Shown one piece after another: positions 6,300 to 8,666 of a stretch of DNA of 8,666 bases. Under the pieces are notes generated by a model. That model made no database searches, was not told the origin of the DNA, and saw only the letters and a program-made list of their open reading frames with translations. The translations under genes and the position numbers were made by a program. The stretch is taken from the NCBI GenBank assembly GCA_030634605.1, contig DAOWAK010000029.1, positions 1-8,666 of the forward strand, written 5' to 3'. Numbering within the stretch: the first letter of the stretch is position 1; each line of letters opens with the position of its first letter. The DNA is from Sedimentisphaerales bacterium. GTDB lineage: Bacteria > Planctomycetota > Phycisphaerae > Sedimentisphaerales > SM23-30.

Positions 6300-6438
6300 T
6301 GGTCGCTTAATCGTTATAAATAAGGCAGTTAAATATAAATTCCTATACGATCAAATTAAAGCCCCGGCAAAATAAGGTTTTGCCGGAGCGAAAAGTTGTT
6401 GCTGGTCAAAGATGAAAAAGAAAGAAGGTAACTAGCAA
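6300..6438 (+). promoter_or_regulatory. pnp upstream region with leader hairpin and ribosome-binding site
   Basis: The AT-rich stretch 6307-6360 probably holds the pnp promoter. It has -10-like TATAAA at 6315-6320 and 6334-6339, but I cannot pair either with a good -35. A strong hairpin follows: CCGGCAAAA (6364-6372) with TTTTGCCGG (6378-6386), loop TAAGG, with two further flanking G-C pairs beyond a mismatch. No T-run follows it on this strand, so it is not a terminator for plus-strand transcripts. GAAGG (6424-6428) lies ten bases before the ATG at 6439 and supports that start over the ATG at 6445. Confidence 0.5.
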
Positions 6439-8535
6439 ATGTCTATGGTAAAAAAAGTAGAAAAACAGATCGCCGGCAGGTTGTTGTCAATCGAAACCGG
6501 TAAACTGGCCAAACAGGCCTCCGGGTCGGTCATGGTTCGCTACGGCGAAACAGTGGTCTTTGTCGCGGTGGTTTCTTCCGATCCCAGAGAAGGTATCGAT
6601 TTCTTCCCGCTGACGGTTGATTATCGTGAAAAACTCTCCGCAGCGGGTAAGTTCCCCGGCGGCTTCATCAAACGTGAAGGCCGACCCACCATGAAGGAAG
6701 TCCTCACCATGAGGAATATCGACCGTCCCTGCCGACCACGGTTCCCGGCAGGTTTCCGCGACGAAGTGCAAATTCAGGCCATGGTCTGGTCCGCAGACAT
6801 GCAAAACGATCCGGACATCCTGGCGATGATCGGCGCGTTTGCCGCTTTAGCGATTTCGGACATCCCCTTTGACGGACCGCTCAGTGCTGTCCGCGTGGGC
6901 CGTGTCGACGATGAGTTCATCATCAACCCCACCACCGAAGAGCGGGAAAAATCATCAATGGACCTGGTTCTGGGCGGCCTTAAAGATGGCGTCAACATGA
7001 TCGAAGTCGGCGCTCAGGAACTTTCCGAAGAGGTGCTCGCCGAAGCTATCGAACTCGGCCACAATACAATTAAAGAAATCTGCGATATGATTCTGGAGTT
7101 GCAGGCTGACTGCGGCAAAGAAAAATACGCTTATGAAGCACCGGACACTTCGGCATTGCTGGAAATGCTCGAAGAAAAAGCCGGCTCGGCTTTCCCCTCG
7201 GTCAAATTGATTACCGACAAGCAAGAACGTAATGATACCGTTAAAAAAATCTTCAACGATTTCAAAGAAGAAGTCTGTCCCGAAGATTCCGATAAAGAAG
7301 CGCAATACACTTCCGAACTGGTACGCTCGGCAATCGAGCAGTTCACGGAAAAAGTCCACCGCGACGAAATCCTGGCCGGCCGTCGCGCTGACGGTCGCGG
7401 CTTCGAAGACATTCGCCCCATCAGCGGCGAAGTTGCCGCCCTGCCGCGTACGCACGGATCAGCCATCTTCACCCGTGGCGAAACCCAGGCCCTGGTTACT
7501 GCCACCCTGGGCACCAGCGACGACGCCCAGACCATCGACGGACTCATGGGCGAATACGATCAACGCTTCATGCTGCACTACAATTTCCCGCCGTTCTGCG
7601 TGGGCGAATGCCGACGCATCATGGGCCCCGGACGACGCGAAATCGGTCACGGTGCTCTGGCCGAACGCAGCCTCAGCCAGGTCCTGCCTACCCTCGAGGA
7701 TTTCCCTTACACGGTTAAACTCGTCAGTGACATCCTTGAATCCAACGGCTCCAGTTCCATGGCCAGCGTATGCGGCGGCACCCTGGCAATGATGGACGCC
7801 GGCATCCCCATCAAACACCCCGTCGCCGGCATTTCCATCGGCATGATCAGCAACGACGACAAATACGAATTGATAACCGACATCATCGGCGAGGAAGATC
7901 ACTTCGGCGACATGGACTTTAAAGTGGCAGGTTCCCAGAAAGGCATCACCGGCATCCAGCTCGATCTCAAAGCCCGGTCCCTGACCCTCGATATCATTCG
8001 CGAAACTTTCGGCCGGGCCAAAACCGCCCGCCTGGATATCTTGCACAGCATGCTCAGCGTTATCGACCAACCTCGCCAGAACCTCTCCATTTACGCTCCC
8101 AAACTGGTCGTCACCACTATCCCGCCGGAAATGATCGGCAAACTCATCGGCCCGGGTGGCAGCAATGTCAAACGCATCCAGGAACTCACCGAGGCCAACA
8201 TCGAAATCGAAGACGACGGCACCGTTTACATCTCCTGCACCAGTGGCGACGGACACCTGCGTGCTCTGGACATGGTCGAATCCATGACCAAACCCGTCCA
8301 GATTGGCGACCTCTATGACGGCAAAGTTGTCGCAACCAAAGACTTTGGTGCCTTTATCGAAATCGCCCCCGGCAAAGAAGGCATGTGCCACATCAGCGAA
8401 CTGTCTGACGGTTACGTTGACGCGGTCAATGACGTTTGCAAAGTCGGCGACGAAATGCAGGTCAAGGTAATTGCTGTGGACGAGCAGGGCCGGATCAAGC
8501 TCTCTCGGAAAGCCGTCTTGAAAGACCAGGGATAA
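6439..8535 (+). CDS. pnp: Polyribonucleotide nucleotidyltransferase (PNPase)
   Basis: A 698-residue phosphorolytic 3'-5' exoribonuclease that degrades mRNA to nucleoside diphosphates and can add tails in reverse; it works as a trimer, often within a degradosome. All domains are present in order: RNase PH-like core 1 (about 10-145), the all-helical linker (about 150-300), RNase PH-like core 2 (about 305-545), a KH domain with the GPGG loop at 571-574, and an S1 domain (about 622-693, starting IGDLYDGKV and ending IKLSRKAVL). Catalytic residues appear as D487 and D493 in GEEDHFGDMDFK, matching D486 and D492 of E. coli PNPase, with K495 just after. The conserved IMGPGRREIGHGALAERSL is also present. 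Length is normal and nothing is missing. pnp lies behind rpsO as in many bacteria, but the intervening terminator and 574-base spacer suggest its own promoter plus possible read-through. In E. coli PNPase represses its own mRNA through a leader stem; a leader hairpin exists here too. Confidence 0.98.
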   Translation: MSMVKKVEKQIAGRLLSIETGKLAKQASGSVMVRYGETVVFVAVVSSDPREGIDFFPLTVDYREKLSAAGKFPGGFIKREGRPTMKEVLTMRNIDRPCRPRFPAGFRDEVQIQAMVWSADMQNDPDILAMIGAFAALAISDIPFDGPLSAVRVGRVDDEFIINPTTEEREKSSMDLVLGGLKDGVNMIEVGAQELSEEVLAEAIELGHNTIKEICDMILELQADCGKEKYAYEAPDTSALLEMLEEKAGSAFPSVKLITDKQERNDTVKKIFNDFKEEVCPEDSDKEAQYTSELVRSAIEQFTEKVHRDEILAGRRADGRGFEDIRPISGEVAALPRTHGSAIFTRGETQALVTATLGTSDDAQTIDGLMGEYDQRFMLHYNFPPFCVGECRRIMGPGRREIGHGALAERSLSQVLPTLEDFPYTVKLVSDILESNGSSSMASVCGGTLAMMDAGIPIKHPVAGISIGMISNDDKYELITDIIGEEDHFGDMDFKVAGSQKGITGIQLDLKARSLTLDIIRETFGRAKTARLDILHSMLSVIDQPRQNLSIYAPKLVVTTIPPEMIGKLIGPGGSNVKRIQELTEANIEIEDDGTVYISCTSGDGHLRALDMVESMTKPVQIGDLYDGKVVATKDFGAFIEIAPGKEGMCHISELSDGYVDAVNDVCKVGDEMQVKVIAVDEQGRIKLSRKAVLKDQG

Positions 8536-8579
8536 ATCTTCCGACAAGTAATTTATCGAAACAATTACCGGTAAGATTT
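8534..8579 (+). other. AT-rich nested hairpin in the pnp 3' UTR
   Basis: Starting within the pnp stop codon, AAATCTTCCG (8534-8543) pairs with CGG-T-AAGATTT (8569-8579, one bulged T). Inside it GTAATT (8548-8553) pairs perfectly with AATTAC (8563-8568) around a nine-base loop. No T-run follows, so it is not a terminator by itself. It may act as a 3'-end stabiliser or processing site upstream of the true terminator. Confidence 0.4.
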
Positions 8580-8598
8580 CCTGAATTATCAACAGCTC

Positions 8599-8638
8599 GG
8601 CCTTGGGCTTGCATTTACAAGCCCAAGGCCTTATTTTA
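8599..8638 (+). terminator. Intrinsic terminator of pnp
   Basis: A perfect 13-bp stem, GGCCTTGGGCTTG (8599-8611) with CAAGCCCAAGGCC (8618-8630), with a six-base loop and a T-rich tail TTATTTTA. It lies 63 bases after the pnp stop and closes the transcription unit. No gene is visible in the last 28 bases of the window. Confidence 0.9.
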
Positions 8639-8666
8639 TACCAATGAAAATAATCATTTTCTCATT

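Noticed and set aside
6361..6389. pnp leader hairpin as an intrinsic terminator
   Set aside because: On the plus strand it is followed by GAGCGAAAAG, not a T-run; the minus-strand side has only TTTAATTT and no gene to terminate.
7459..8592. 377-residue minus-strand open frame opposite pnp
   Set aside because: It is the antisense shadow of a strongly conserved pnp frame, with composition typical of such shadows.

Overview
The window looks like chromosomal core-genome DNA from a Gram-negative bacterium of middling GC content. It encodes LPS-transport permeases of the LptF/LptG type, so an outer membrane is expected. My best guess is Planctomycetota, perhaps Phycisphaerae-like. That rests on the general look of the PNPase, the isochorismatase-like hydrolase and the enlarged LptF-type permease, not on any marker I could test, so treat it as weak. 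I see no insertion sequence, prophage, CRISPR array, tRNA or rRNA.

Layout. Positions 1-2745 carry two minus-strand LptF/LptG-family permease genes. The first transcribed is 1087-2745; the second starts at 1070 and runs off the left edge without a stop. A short divergent intergenic region (2746-2838) holds back-to-back sigma70-like promoters, each placed so that its transcript would begin at or next to the start codon. On the plus strand follow a ComF-family phosphoribosyltransferase-like gene (2839-3642), then a spacer with a phased TACTAA repeat array, then a two-gene unit of an isochorismatase-like hydrolase (3757-4311) and hemB (4327-5316). A terminator at 5408-5445 abuts the rpsO promoter. 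rpsO (5598-5864) has a structured leader and a perfect 11-bp terminator. A 574-nt spacer rich in inverted repeats leads to pnp (6439-8535). pnp is followed by two hairpins, the second a classic intrinsic terminator.

How the genes fit together. The two permeases would form the inner-membrane half of the LptB2FG extractor, which moves lipopolysaccharide towards the outer membrane. hemB makes porphobilinogen for tetrapyrroles; its cotranscribed hydrolase has no evident link to that pathway. rpsO next to pnp is a widely conserved pairing of ribosomal protein S15 and an RNA-degrading exonuclease. Both are known for post-transcriptional control of their own mRNAs in Escherichia coli, which makes the structured leaders, spacer and 3' UTR the most interesting noncoding parts here.

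I do not see a novel multi-gene system. The observations worth checking are regulatory: possible leaderless divergent transcription, the helically phased repeat, the rpsO leader fold, the hairpin-rich rpsO-pnp spacer whose two flanking hairpins share arm sequences, and an enlarged periplasmic domain in the first permease.
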